Assembly (NCBI RefSeq): GCF_000003195.3
Contig: NC_012875.2
Span: forward strand, 14,804,512 to 14,868,511
Length of the DNA: 64,000 nt
Reading direction: 5' to 3'
From: Sorghum bicolor
Lineage: Eukaryota > Streptophyta > Magnoliopsida > Poales > Poaceae
A program made the translations under genes and the position numbers. Position 1 is the stretch's first letter, and each line of letters opens with the position of its first letter. This document shows, one piece after another, positions 10,916 to 22,689 of this stretch. The notes beneath the pieces are model-generated. The model ran no database searches and was not told where the DNA came from. It saw only the letters and a program-made list of their open reading frames with translations.

Positions 10916-11274
10916 ATCATGGGCGTGATCACTTCTTTATCTTCGGTTATGCTTTTGTTGGGACTTGACTATGGAACTGGCATGTAATATAACTGTTGGT
11001 GTTGTTTTAAAACTACTTTGTTTCCGCTACTGCTATGGTTTGTAATAACCTCTTTTAAACTCTGATGTGTTGTAAAACTATGTTCTGTGATGAATGTTGT
11101 AATCTGTGATGGTGATGCTTGATCATGTACGATCTTGGTTGTATGTTGGTTGAATCGAGGTCTTTTGAGATTTCGTCGGACTACCGGGTTTATATGGGTT
11201 CAAGTCTATTGGCTTGACTACCTCCGTGGTCGCTAATTCACTTGAATTCTTATAAATTAGACGGTTCTGTTACA

Positions 11275-14200
11275 TTGAAGCTGAAGACGCCCGGTCCCAA
11301 AGGTGTCATCACCGTCAGCTCCTCTTTCGAGCACGCTTACGAGTGCGACGTCGAGTGCGTCGAGTATGGGGAGGCGGTCGAGAGTTCTTCTGAGCTCGTC
11401 GCGAAGCTCGAAGCCCTGGCCGCTGAGGCTCCAGAACCCAAGCGCCACGCGGGCAGCTTCGAGCCAGCAGAAGGAACCAAGAAGGTCCCACTCGACCCTA
11501 ACAACTCCGACGGCAAGGTGCTGACGATCAGCGCCAACCTCGTCCCCAAATAGGAAGCTGTGCTCATCGACTTTCTCCGTGCGAACGCCGATATGTTTGC
11601 ATGGAGTCCCTCGGACATGCCAGGCATACCGAGGGAAGTCGCCGAGCACTCCTTGGAAATTCGAGCCGGTTCCAAGCCAGTGAAGCAACGGTTGCGCTGA
11701 TTCGACGAGGAGAAGCGCAAGATCATTGGTGAGGAGATCCACAAGCTTTTGACGGCCGGATTCATCAAGGAGGTTCATCATCCCGACTGGTTAGCAAACC
11801 CTGTACTAGTTAAGAAAAAGAATGGGAAAATGAGGATGTGTGTCGAATATACGAGTTTGAATAAAGCATGTCCAAAAGTTCCTTTTCCTTTACCACGTAT
11901 CGATCAAATTGTCGATTCTACTGCGGGATGTGAAACCCTTTCTTTCCTTGATGCATATTCTAGTTACCATCAAATAAAAATGAAAGAGTCTGACCAGCTC
12001 GCGACGTCTTTCATCACACCTTTTGGGATGTATTGTTATGTAACCATGCCGTTTGGGCTTCGAAACGCGGGAGCCACGTATCAACGCTGCATGCTCCACG
12101 TGTTTGGCAAGCACATAGGGTCGACAGTCGAGGCCTATGTCGACGACATCGTCGTCAAGTCGAAGCAGCGAGGGGACCTGATCCAGGACCTCGAAATCGC
12201 TTTCAGCTGCTTGCGCGCCAACCAGATCAAACTTAACCCCGAGAAATGCGTTTTCGGCGTACCTCGAGGCATGCTCCTGGGTTACATCGTTTCCTAGCGC
12301 GGCATCGAGGCCAATCCCGAGAAGGTCTCGGCCATCACAAGAATAGGGCTGATCCGAGACATCAAGGGTGTGCAGAGAGTCATAGGATGCCTAGCGGCGC
12401 TGAGTCGTTTCATCTTGAGGCTAGGAGAAAAGGCGTTGCTGTTGTATCGACTCCTGAAGAATGTCGAGCGTTTCTCTTGGACCCCCGAGGCCGTGGAAGC
12501 CCTCAAAAACCTGAAGAAAACGCTGACTTCAGCACCGGTCCTGGTCCCACCTCAACCTGCAGAACCACTGCTCCTTTACGTTGCCTCGACGACTCAGGTT
12601 GTCAGTGCAGCCGTGGTTGTCGAAAGGCAGGAGGAGGGGCATGCGTTGCCAGTCCAGAGGCCAGTCTATTTCGTCAGTGAAGTGCTCTCGGAGACCAAGG
12701 CGCATTACCCCCAAATCCAGAAGCTAATCTACGCCGTAATCCTCACCCGATGCAAGCTGCAGCACTACTTCCTCGGCCACCCTATCACGGTGGTCTCGTC
12801 CTTCCCCTTGGGTGAGATAATCCAAAGTAGGGAGGCCACGGGAAGAATAGCCAAATGGTCGGTCGAGCTCATGAGTGAGACTCTCACTTATGCGCCCCGT
12901 AAGGCAATCAAGTCACAAGCCCTGGTGGATTTCGTCGTGGAATGGACAGACTCCCAGCTCCCCCCGGCTCAGGTTCAGTCAGAGCTGTGGACGATGTATT
13001 TCGACGGATCTCTCATGAAGACGGGAGCTGGGGCCGGCCTGCTGTTCATCTCGCCCCTGGGCGTTCATATGAGGTATGTCATCAGGATTCACTTTGCCGC
13101 ATCCAACAACGTCGCAGAGTATGAGGCCCTCGTCAACAGTCTCAAGATCGCCATCGAGCTAGGAGTCCGACGCCTTGACGTCCGAGGCGACTCCCAACTC
13201 GTCATTGACCAAGTGATGAAGACCTCAAGCTGCCATGACCCGAAAATGGAGGCGTACTGCAAGGAAGTCCGTCGACTCGAGGACGAATTCCATGGCCTCA
13301 AGCTCGTCCACGTCGCCCGACGCTACAACGAGGCAGCCGATGAACTCGCCAAGATCGCATCAACCCGAGGTACGGTACCACCTGACGCGTTCTCGAGAGA
13401 AATTCACGAGCCATCCGTCGACTTGGGCTCGGGAGCTGGCGTCGAGGTCGCTCCTGCTCAGCGAACCGACACCGTCGACGCACTACTGATGGCAGCTGAG
13501 GTAATGGAGGTGGAACAGCGGCCCGGTCGACCGTTCGACTGGCGCACACCGTTCCTCGACTGCCTAATCTGCTGCGAGCTGCCAGAAGATCGATCCGAGG
13601 CCCGCCGTATCGCTCGACAGGCCAAGTCGTATGTGATCTATGGCGAGGACAATGAGCTATATCGACGAAGCCCGATGGGGGTTTTGCAGCGTTGCATCAC
13701 CGTGGAAGAAGGCCGGAAGCTCCTCGAGGACCTACACTCGGGGGCTTGTGGCCACCATGCTGCTTCACGGACCCTCGTAGGGAATGCCTTCCGACAAGGC
13801 TTCTACTGGGCGACGGCCGTAGCAGATGCCATCGAGCTCGTACGCTCATGCCATGGGTGCCAGTTCTACGCCAAGCAGACGCACATGCCTGCCCACACTC
13901 TTCAGATGATCCCCATCACATGGCCGTTTGCGGTGTGGGGGCTCGACTTAGTAGGGCCTCTGCAAAAGGCAAAAGGGGGGTACACCCACTTGCTGGTGGC
14001 TATCGACAAGTTCTCCAAATGGATCGAGGCTCGACCCATCACCAACATCCGCTCCGAACAGGCCGTCCTTTTCTTCATCGACATCATCCACCGATTTGGG
14101 ATTCCCAACGTCATCATCACTGACAACGGCACTCAGTTCACTGGAAAGAGGTTCTTGGACTTCTGCGATCAGCATCACATCCGTGTGAACTGGTCCGCAG

Positions 14201-14807
14201 TGGCCCACTCTCGAACTAATGGCCAGGTCGAGCGTGCCAACGGCATGATTTTGCAGGGGCTAAAACCAAGGATCTACAACCGCTTGAAGAAATTTGGCAA
14301 GAAATGGGTTGAGGAGCTTTCCTCAGTCCTGTGGAGCCTAAGGATGATGCCAAGCAGGGCCACAAAATACACCCCATTCTTCATGGTCTACGGCTCTGAG
14401 GCTGTTCTCCCAACAAACCTCGAATATGGGTCCCCTCGGCTCAAACCGTACAACGAACAATCAAATAAAGAGTCTCAAGAAAACGCGGTCGACCAACTCG
14501 AAGAAGCTCGAGACATGGCCCTCATCAACTCTGCTAGATACCAGCAGAAACTTCGACGCTACCACGACAAGCACGTGCGCGACGCTACCACGACAAGCAC
14601 GTGCGCAAGAGGGACTTGAACGTGGGTGACCTCGTCCTACGACGACGGCAAAGTAATCAAGGACGCCACAAGTTGACTCCACCTTGGGAGGGCCCATACG
14701 TGGTGGCCGAGGTCTTGAAGCCAGGGACATACAAGCTAGCGGACGAAAAGGGGGTGATTTTCACCAACGCGTGGAACATCGAACAGCTACGTCAATTCTA
14801 CCCCTAG
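11275..14807 (+). pseudogene. Element E pol (PR tail, RT, two RNase H domains, INT), disrupted
   Basis: Starts mid-protein at the junction with element A. The RT region (about 11750-12290) has the box YVDD near 12136. It is followed by a degenerate gypsy RNase H (12500-12950) whose first catalytic Asp position reads LYVAST, then an archaeal-type RNase H (12990-13360: MYFDGS, EYEAL, GDSQL, NEAADELA) with its acidic residues present. This dual arrangement is known for the Tat lineage. Integrase has an HHCC finger (13730-13860), D at 13945, D at 14122 and E at 14230. Stops: TAG 11551, TGA 11698, TAG 12295, all explicable by C-to-T change. A 26-base tandem duplication at 14555-14606 shifts the frame before the last 68 codons. 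The protein ends IEQLRQFYP. Confidence 0.93.
14555..14606 (+). repeat. 26-base perfect tandem duplication in element E integrase
   Basis: 14555-14580 is repeated exactly at 14581-14606. 26 is not a multiple of three, so the integrase C-terminus moves to another frame. Confidence 0.95.
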
Positions 14808-15376
14808 AATTTCAAAGCTTTATGTTCCTGCGTACATTCAGTACCAAGGCCCTGTAAATGAACGAATGAATAAATAAAGTCTTTTCCTCGAGCAACTTAC
14901 CTTTTTTCAAGTCTTAACGTTAGAAGGGAGTATCGACTATGACCCATCATAGTCGACAGCCCCTCGGGGGCTAGCAAGGGGCGTAACCCCCCACCAAGTA
15001 TCGAAAAAACCAAGTAATCCTTTCGTTCCTATCGACAATCTCATAAAGTTGAGTAGTAAAGGTACCTCGAGCCCCTTAAGGACCGAGAAACAATGAGCCT
15101 GAGAATTCCTACGCCCCCGGGCCATGGAAACTCTACTCGTCCCCTCACCCTTGTGGTAATCGGGACCGCCTCGAACAAAAGACCAAGTGAGAAAAACAAA
15201 CATAGGTGCGAAAAAAGAATAAAGGAGCTTCGAGAGGAAAGACAGACAAACATTTAACAAACCACTTAAAGACACTGTATTACTTAAAAACAAGTTAATA
15301 GAGTACTATACAAGGGGCCCCAGGCACCCTGAGCAGGCTCGCAGGCCTTAGTCCACATCATGGTCCTCACCACCCC
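14808..15376 (+). other. Element E spacer between convergent pol and antisense gene
   Basis: No coding frame supported. It holds the end of the sense pol transcript region and the presumed 3' end of the antisense transcript; AATAAATAAAG at about 14868-14878 could be a sense polyadenylation signal. It includes the first part of the 29-base duplication at 15346. Confidence 0.5.
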
Positions 15377-15403
15377 TTAGTCCACATCATGGTCCTCACC
15401 ACC
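15346..15403. repeat. 29-base perfect tandem duplication at the antisense gene 3' end
   Basis: 15346-15374 equals 15375-15403. It duplicates the last codons and stop of the antisense frame. Confidence 0.93.
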
Positions 15404-17283
15404 CCCGCCTGCGCCCGAGCTAGTCTCAGGGGGAAGCACCTCGGGCTCAAAAAGCTTGGCCAGCCTCTCTACAGGAACCTCCGCGTCGTCGATCAAGGCG
15501 TGAAGCCTCTCTTCGTTCTCCGCGTCGGTCTTGGAAATGTCAGTGACAAAGCCATGGGATACCACCTCCATGTCATAGGAAAAGCCTGAGCAGATAACCG
15601 CCATTGCCCGCTTTAACCTGATATGGAGAGCATCCCACACCCGATCTCTCAGCGTCGCGCCTAAGTAGCACAGCTGATCAACCAGCGCGTCACCTCGAGT
15701 CTCCTCCTTCGAATCATCCATGGGCTCAACCTCCCAAGAAGTCGAGAGATCGCTTATCGCCGTCCGCACTCGACGGTTCAAAGCAACCTCCGCCTCGAGC
15801 TGGGCCTTGGCGCTGCGAGCCTCGACTTGGGCGGCCAAGAGCTTGTCCTTAAGCCCTGTGAATGCCAATGCAAAAAACTTTAGAAAAAACCAAGCACACC
15901 TCGAAAAGGAAATCCGACAATAGAAACGTACCGCGGATGCTCTCCTCCAGGGCCGTGTTCTCGCCAACTAATTTAGTGTTGGCCATCTCGATCTCTCTGT
16001 TGGAGCGTGCCAGCTCAGTGTTGGCGACTCGAAGATCCTCGATCGCCTTGCCAGCCTGAGCAATGGCTCAACTCTTCTCCAACAGCTCCCCCTTCAGACG
16101 ATCGACGTCGTCAGAGAGGCTGCGGGATCGAGCCCGCTCCGCCTCGAGGTCTTCGAGGGCCTTCTTCTTCGCTTCCTCCATGGCCCCCCTAGCGACCTCG
16201 CTGCTCACGTACTCCACTTTCATCCTTTGAAAGGAGTCTCGGAGGGAGTCCAGGTCGGTCTTGAGAAGGCCCTTCTCCTTGTCCAGGTCAGCAATGACGT
16301 TCTTGTAGGACAGGGCCTCCTCCCGGGCTTTGGATGCAGCCTCCTCAATCGTCAGAGCCTGCTCCCTCAGCAACATCATTTCTTCCACCGCCTTCCTTGA
16401 GGCCTCTCGAGCCTCGACCAAGGCAGCCTCCATCACCTTCTTCTCCTCCTCGAGCGCTATGAGGTCTTTATAAGCCTTAAGGAGTTTCTCCTGCGACTCG
16501 AGGAGTTGGTCCTTGAGGACGGGGAGCTGCTCCCAGCCGCCTCTCGTGGCATGGATGAAGCTCGTCTTGATACGGGAGGTCTCTTTCAGGTCCTACAAGC
16601 CGGTGGTCGAACAGTTAGAACACAAAAATCAAAAGCTCTATGAGGATTAAGGACCGAAAAACACTTACAAAGTAGGCCGGCCCGAGCCCGTTATTGACGA
16701 CGTCCGACAGGAGCCCCACCACGTGCTTCATCCAAAGGCGGAGCTCCTCGACGTGTTCCCACTTCTCGGCCTCCTTCCGATCGTCTAGGAAGATGTTAGG
16801 CTCGGACGGATCGGTGGAAGCACAGATGCGGATCCGATCAGGGCACCAGTTTTCCATCTCCAGGTCAGCCCGCGCCTTGACGCCGCGAATGAGATCCTCG
16901 ACTGTCTCGAGGGATCCCCCATGGCGCAGGAACAAGTCGACGAGGGAAGGGAACCGCCCGTCGTCGTCCACCGTCTTCCAGGTGCCGTCTTTGCTACCCG
17001 ATGTCCCGGCCTCGTCCTCCTCAGCAGGAATGCGGTCCTCCCACGCCCGACGCTCCCGGAGGAACCCTGGGGCGATTCCGTCCATGCCTTAGATCGTCCT
17101 CCTAATCTTGGACTCGGGGTCGACGGGGGTGCGCATCATGCAGGTAAGAGCCACCACACCATCCGCCCGCCCCGATTCTGCTGGGATCGCAGCGGGCGCC
17201 CCGGGACGGAGCCACGCCGGGGTCGGAGGGCCAAAAACCGACAAATCCTCTTCTTGGTCTCCGGGCTCTTGCGGTGCCGGTGG
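15377..17283 (-). pseudogene. Element E antisense gene, 3' half (coiled-coil part, exons interrupted by element B)
   Basis: Continues the gene that starts at 43461 and is cut by element B at 17284-41118. Reading leftward: coding from 17283 (PAPQEPGDQEEDL...) with a stop near 17093, through GPAYF to a GTAAG donor near 16670; acceptor CTTGTAG near 16594; a long heptad-rich coiled coil (about 16590-15930) with one TGA near 16066; donor near 15931 (GGTACG) and acceptor TTCACAG near 15857; and a final exon ending GGGGEDHDVD at 15377. The two visible introns have GT-AG ends and keep frame. The coiled coil with many Glu/Lys/Arg and the acidic C-terminus are typical of the tail of PF04195-type (putative gypsy-type transposon) proteins in grasses. 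Molecular function unknown. Confidence 0.7.
17279..17283 (+). repeat. Target site duplication of element B (left copy)
   Basis: GGTGG, repeated at 41119-41123 after the 3' LTR. It proves B is an intact insertion into element E. Confidence 0.93.
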
Positions 17284-20219
17284 TTTAACACCCCAGTGTT
17301 ATGGTTGCATTGATCATGTGCATAGCATGAGCATCATCATCCACTCAAAGCATATCATGATCATCATCTATCTTGAGCCATGTCATTCTATGCAAAATTG
17401 TGTTTTAAATTGCTTAAATAGGCTTCCTATGCTTATGGTTGAGTGAACCATGCTTGTGTTTGTGCTCTATGCCTTGGTAATTAGTTTATCTATGCTTAAC
17501 TTAACCATGGGAACAATGTTCATGTTGATCACTTCTCCAAAATATGCCTTTAAGTCATACTTGTGTAAATAGGCCCTAGAAACCTCTTTTCCATAGACTT
17601 TTAAAAAGTGTTTCATAAAATGTTTGCATGTTAAAACTTTTTACAGGAAAGTTGTAGCAAATTTTATAAGGAACAAAAGTTGTTTTATGGCCATCTCATG
17701 AAAATGACCACAGATAGCTCAAAAGTGACCCACAAGGCAAATTTGGGGCTGTTTCCAACACTTGCAAAATTTTCTAAGTCTTGGAACGAAACCAGTTTGC
17801 TCGATCGATTTTGAAAACTTTATAACTCTCAATCCAGGCCGATCTAGCTCTTGCTCCAGTTGACGAAGTTGTAGATCTCGGCTAGTACTCCAACTTTGTC
17901 CACTACGCTATCTCCTATCTCGCTCTGGTTTGGGAGCTAATTGTCGACGAAGTTGCTCTGTCAGTCGGTGATCGCGCGTTTCGATTCAGAGCTGAGCTCG
18001 CCGGCGTGGATACCCCGATCGACACCTGTCCGCCAGATGTCGCCCGTACGCCGGCGATGGCCCCGCTCGTCAGCTCCCAGCGCGTGCATGACGTCCACGG
18101 CGACGCCCCGAGCAGAGTGGACGCGTCCACTTCCGCTCTGCCTCGCTCCTCTCGCCAGAAACGCGGCCGCCGTGAGCTCTCCGTCGCGAGCTTACTCCGA
18201 CGAGCTCGCGTGCGTTCCTTGCTGTGCCATTGCTCACCAAACTTCACCCAAAGCTTCGCCGTGAATCGCTCTCCAATATCCACTCATCATCTCGCCGAGA
18301 AATCCACCGGTGAGCCGCCATTCCTTTCTTTCCCCAAATCGGGTCGCCGTGACCATCTTTTCTGGCGAGCCCAATGCCGAGCCCTGTGAAGCCTCTCGTC
18401 GTCTCTGGTTAGGTCCTAGAGGTTGCTTAGGTTCCTAGCTTGCGTTTGCGCCACTTCGTGGATGCTCTACCGAGCTCGCCGTCGCCGGGCACGATGCGCA
18501 GCGCCGCCGTGTTTCCGCCGGAGATGGGTGCTCTCGTGGCCAGCGTGTTCCACGAGGTTTCAAGCCAAGCCGCGTACCTAGGAAGCTTCGCCGTAGTTCG
18601 CTGGTGCTGTAGAAGGTCTTAGGTCACGCTCTACCGGCCTGAGGGCTCCGGCGTAACGCCGAGCACCTCCGCCGAGCCGCCATCGTCGACGGTGAGCCCC
18701 TTCCGGTGGCTCCGCCGTGGGGAAAAGGGGGTCAATCGAGTCGCTAGAGTCTGGGGATCACGTTGGTGCCCTTGGTTTGGCCGGAGACCTCGCCGTCGCG
18801 GAGAAATCGCCGGTGAAAGTCGCCTCGGCCGTGAGGAAGAAGAACCTGACAGCTGGGGTCCACTGTCAGTGTCACCTCTTTCCCTCCTTTTCTTTTATTC
18901 AAAATCCTAATTTTTGGCTTTCTTGCAAAAATCATATCTCCTGTTTCTGAGATCCAAAAATTGTGAAACAAAATTTGCGGTATTCTTTGAGATGGCTAGT
19001 TTTTAATAAAAATGTAAAATGAACTATGTTTTCTGGGAAAATATTTGTTAAGGATTTAATCTTGTTATTCATGAGTAAATTGATATCTCTTGTTATACTG
19101 CTTAGTTTGCTCTGAAAATTTTATGGTAGCCTCTGTATGGTATTGGAGTGCTTGGATAAATATCTCATGATTTTTGGAGTACTGCAGCTTTGATATGTGA
19201 TTCATGATTGAAATTTGGCTTGTTTCCTTGATTAAATAATATAAAATAATTGGTGTTTATGCTGGTGCTCTACTGTGGTAGTAAACTTGTTTATGGTATT
19301 CATAACATGTAAATAATCTGAAATCTGTTGTTTGACACAATGTAAGTCATGATTTCCAATTTATGAAATAAGCATCTAGTTACATGTTAAATGCATATCT
19401 TTAAATTGGTATGCGCAATTGCTCTGAAATTTTTGTGGTGGTGCTTTGATGCTATACTTGTGTTCCTATAATTTTTGTAGATTTTTGTGAGCACTTTGAC
19501 TAGGCATCTTGTAATTATGCTCTTTTCAAGAATTAATTAATAAATGCCTTGTTAAGTAAATGTTTGAGGGTTATCATCTGATGTTCTGGTAATCTTGTGA
19601 TATGCTTGTGCTCATGAGCCATGTTGTTGGCATGGTTTATGTTTTGGTTATGCCATCAAATAATTTATTATAGGGTTAAAGGCTGTTCTGGACAGCAAGG
19701 GAGCAATTTAACTTTTTCTTAATGATAATTTGGTTCTCTGGGCAACTTGTCTAAATCAAAGTTGTTGTAGACTTATTGAGCTAGATGTGGTTTAAATTTG
19801 GGATCATTTGGCCTAGTAGTTTAAAAGTTATAGCTGTTCCAAGTTGGGTTCCAGAAATAGGTGCTCTCTGTTTTTCTGGGACAGAACCTGAAACTTTGTT
19901 TAAATGACTGGTTTAATGTATGAATCTTGCTGTGATGTTCAAAGATGATTTGTATACAATTTCATAAGCTTTCCAGAATGTCCTCACTCATGTGTGTTGG
20001 ATCTGCCTAGCACTAGTTATGATCTGTTTACTGAGCTACTTCTGCTTTATGTTGCTTGCTGTTATAGTAGCATGGAAGGTTTTGGTTAGGGTAACTTATT
20101 AACTTGTGAGAACTTGTTATAGCGGGGTACTCCGTAAATGAGTGTCCAGTGAGTTACTTATGTTGTCAAGCATTCATTCTTTTGTATGCACACATTCTTA
20201 TTCACCGAGCATGCAATAG

Positions 20220-21500
20220 GTGCATCGGACGCGGCAGTCTCCTTCGATCTGCAAGCGAATCCCGAAGGTCAGGAGGGCAACCCAGAGGTGGAGGTCCAGC
20301 AAGTCGGACTCGAGGAGCCAGAAGAAGAAGTTGAGTGCCCAAATCATGAGCCAGCTTCGTTCGTAAAAGGCAAGCCCCGGAGAATTTTAAGTCTCCCTTT
20401 ACTTTCGAAAGTTTATTCAATATGTTATATCTATTGCTGCATTAAGTACAGGAGTTGTGATGAAAACCTTTGCTGCACTTTATTCCATCCTTGTCTAGAT
20501 AATTTACCCCACCCTGGTTGTAGAGTTAGGATCGAGTAGCAGCTTAGCCATGCTTAAACGGTAGAAGTCGGGTGATTTCCTGTCACCTGCGCGATATAAG
20601 GTTATGTCGGATCGCGATGGTCTATATGTGCTATCGTGGCTGGAACCTGATTAATTTAACTTAAGCCGGGCGGAGTTTTGCAAGATTGTAGTAACTCCAT
20701 CTGTGGCAGCTAAGGACCGATCGTTGTACGTCCTCTTGTCATGTTGAACGCATGCCTGACACTTAGTTGGCCGGATAACTCGTTCCGACCGCGAAGCCGA
20801 GTAGTATGACTCAGGCCGGAAGACCGGCAAGTATAAAGTGCGCACTACCGGAGGAAGTGCGGTGTGCGGAGGACCATTGGCGTAAGCCCAAAGGCAGGTG
20901 AGTTAAAATTCCTGACCTCCCTGGTAGAGTGGTAGCCCTGGGAGTGCGGCGCTGATCGGAGCCGCGATTCCTGAGTTGTACCAAAGGTGACCCGTTGGCT
21001 CTCCGACGGGGGATGCTTGGGTGAGTGCTAGGAATAACCCTCCAGCTGGATAGGAATTCGATTCGAATCGCCGTCTCTCCCGGTCAGTGAGAACTTGACA
21101 GAGCAGCGGCAAACGTAGCATCCACTAATGAACTTGGTTCATGATAATGATGATAGCAAGAAGAACATATGATGAACTTGATATGGTTATTATTGCTTGT
21201 AATAATCAAGTGATGTGTTGTAGTACAGGTGCTAATCTAGTGGTAGGCTGATGATAATTAAATATGATGCTCCTACATTGAGTAGTCTTAATAAAAGCTT
21301 TTGGCAAAATGTCGAGTCAACCAGCTCTACTTTTATATCTTAGCCTTGCATGATCCTTGGTGTCTTTTATGTTTTACTAGACGGGTAAGTCTAGCTGAGT
21401 ACATTCTCGTACTCAGGGTTTATTCCTACCTGTTGCAGATGACATCTTTTATGACGGTTTCTGCAAGACCTGTCTCCATCCCGCTGGGGATGAGGACTAA
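20220..21500 (+). CDS. LTR-internal mini-gene, two exons (element B 5' LTR copy)
   Basis: Exon a 20220-20369 (150 bases) lies between an ATGCAATAG acceptor and a GC donor (AAAAG then GCAAGC). Exon b 21439-21500 (62 bases) follows TGTTGCAG and ends in TAA. The joint codon G+AT keeps the frame. The product is acidic, with EVECPNHEPASFVK at the end of exon a and DDIFYDGFCKTCLHPAGDED as exon b. Compared with element C, exon b differs at three bases, all synonymous. An upstream in-frame ATG at 20186 is possible, but the acceptor suggests an earlier exon, perhaps in the GC-rich island. Function unknown; the CxxH plus CxxC pairs suggest zinc binding. Confidence 0.6.
20815..20828 (+). other. Small GC hairpin in conserved LTR block
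   Basis: GCCGG-AAGA-CCGGC. In element C the last base changes to T, which still pairs as G-U in RNA. This is weak support for an RNA structure. Confidence 0.35.
21395..21416 (+). repeat. Perfect hairpin upstream of exon b acceptor (B 5' LTR)
   Basis: Arms CTGAGTAC and GTACTCAG, loop ATTCTC, ending 22 bases before the acceptor AG, as in element A and at 40640-40661. Confidence 0.65.
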
Positions 21501-21875
21501 CCATTGGGCACGGTTCTCTAACAACCTCGTACCTGTTGCTTTTGGAAGGATGGTGTAGACTCTGGCAATAACCAAAAACTTGTGAACTGAGCTTTGAACA
21601 AGTGTGTGTAATTATTTTGCTTCCGCTACTTCGAACTTGTGTTGTAATAACTTAATAACTCCGATGTGGTGCCGCTTCGACGGCAATGAATGACTATGTA
21701 ACATTCATTGTGTTTATGTTGAACTATTACGATCTTGGTTTGTTGCGAGTTGGTTTGAAGTCCATCGTGATTTCAATTGACTACCGGGATTATATGGGCT
21801 CAAGTTTAGAAACTTGATTGCTTGTCGATCGTTTCTACACTTGAACTCTTATAATTTGGTCGGTTCTGTGACAGC

Positions 21876-21887
21876 TGGCATCGGAGC
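21876..21887 (+). promoter_or_regulatory. Element B primer binding site
   Basis: TGGCATCGGAGC two bases after the LTR; two mismatches to the initiator tRNA-Met type site. Confidence 0.8.
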
Positions 21888-22689
21888 AAGTTTAGCATTA
21901 TAAACGCAGCGTTTGTGTATTTAAAAACAAAAGAGTTTTTAAATAAAATGGTGTAAATCAATAATTAAGTTATGCCAGTGGTCGAATCCTCCTTGCCCAC
22001 ATAAGGACTATAGGTGGCTATTTAAGTACTGACTTGGGGGTTTTATTTATGCATCTCCGGCAGTACTCAGGTATGGATGTGTGATGACTGCACGATGCTG
22101 CCCTGTGGTCTAATGGTGGAGGTAGCCTTCATATGTGAATTAGCCACATATGTCGCTAGATTTAAATTATGCAACGTCGCACCTACGCTCTGGTAAGTGT
22201 GAGCTGTGAGAGCATGATCGTTCAAACGGCGGTCTAGGGGAGTGTTCGCGGTGGTTTTCTGGAGTGGTTACATGTCAAAACCATGGAACCATGAAAGAAA
22301 CTTAATTGGAGAGCATTTAATTTCTCGGGTAGTTGTGGTGTTATTGTTTGTGCATGTTGGGCATGTCCAAGCAATGTGCACTTAGTTTACTGCTTTCTTG
22401 AGTGATATATTGGGAACTGTTGGGCTGAAATGAAGTTTTCTACAGGTACTCTAACAACGCACGTGTAAATCGATAGTTATCGTATAGAGAGACGAATGTA
22501 TGCCACCGTATATCCGTTAGAATATTAATTTTCTAAGTTTGTGAGGACGTACGGTACGTGCATGCATCATGTCACATTCATACATACATTCTGTCTACTC
22601 CTTCCCTTACAATGTCATCCCTTTTAATTAAATAAATGTTGCTTAAACTAATCCTCTTTTACCCATGGTATTCCTATTCCTTTCCACAG
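21888..22689 (+). other. Element B leader, non-coding, with conserved splice donor
   Basis: No coding frame supported. Donor TG|GTAAGTGTGAGC at 22193 sits in the block shared with element A (575). The leader ends with the pyrimidine-rich TTCCTTTCCACAG directly before ORF0. Confidence 0.65.

Larger units (their letters stand above)
1..11274 (+). mobile_element. Element A: Del/Tekay-type Ty3/gypsy retrotransposon (left end outside window)
   Basis: The first 178 bases match the end of the LTR at 6835-11274, so the window opens inside the 5' LTR. Order: LTR end, primer binding site, long leader, ORF0, gag-pol ending in a chromodomain-like tail, polypurine tract, 3' LTR. The integrase tail (WNRQ...DATWESEDYL) is typical of chromoviruses. 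It belongs to a different subfamily from B and C: its LTR starts TGTAACACTCCTAG, while theirs start TGTAACACCCCAG. It is inserted in element E pol, but its target duplication cannot be tested because its left end is missing. Confidence 0.93.
6835..11274 (+). repeat. Element A 3' LTR (4.4 kb)
   Basis: Runs from TGTAACACTCC to TTCTGTTACA. Internal zones: AT-rich 6835-7480, GC-rich island about 7480-8290, AT-rich 8290-9600, mini-gene exon a 9604-9741, conserved block about 9890-10530 inside a putative GC-AG intron, hairpin 10809-10830, exon b 10854-10915, and an AT-rich end. No clear TATA box was identified. Confidence 0.93.
11275..17283 (+). mobile_element. Element E, left part: RIRE2/Tat-like Ty3/gypsy element
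   Basis: Begins inside pol because element A is inserted here. It holds pol (RT, two RNase H domains, INT), a non-coding tail and the 3' half of an antisense gene. At 17283 it is cut by element B and resumes at 41119. Motifs such as PGPKGVITV, AFECDVEC-like YECDVEC and FAWSPSDMPGIPREV are those of rice RIRE2/RETROSAT2-type polyproteins (family recognised from memory, not searched). Confidence 0.88.
17284..21873 (+). repeat. Element B 5' LTR (4.6 kb)
   Basis: Same zones as the element A LTR: AT-rich start, GC-rich island about 17940-18870, AT-rich 18880-20200, mini-gene exon a, conserved block, hairpin 21395-21416, exon b, AT-rich end CTGTGACA. Open frames in the GC-rich part (18006, 18440, 18692) are not conserved with A and are not called. 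Confidence 0.95.

Noticed and set aside
11257..11781. Minus-strand frames of 143 and 174 codons at the start of element E
   Set aside because: Shadows of the pol frame, which has clear protease/RT motifs on the plus strand.
17915..18910. Overlapping long frames on both strands in the GC-rich LTR island of B (and at 7481-8434, 37162-38154, 61835-62531)
   Set aside because: GC-rich DNA has few stops; frames differ between A, B and C copies and show no motif.
20186..20219. ATG at 20186 as the start of the LTR mini-gene
   Set aside because: The codons between it and exon a are not conserved in A or C, and the sequence looks like a splice acceptor region; start left open.
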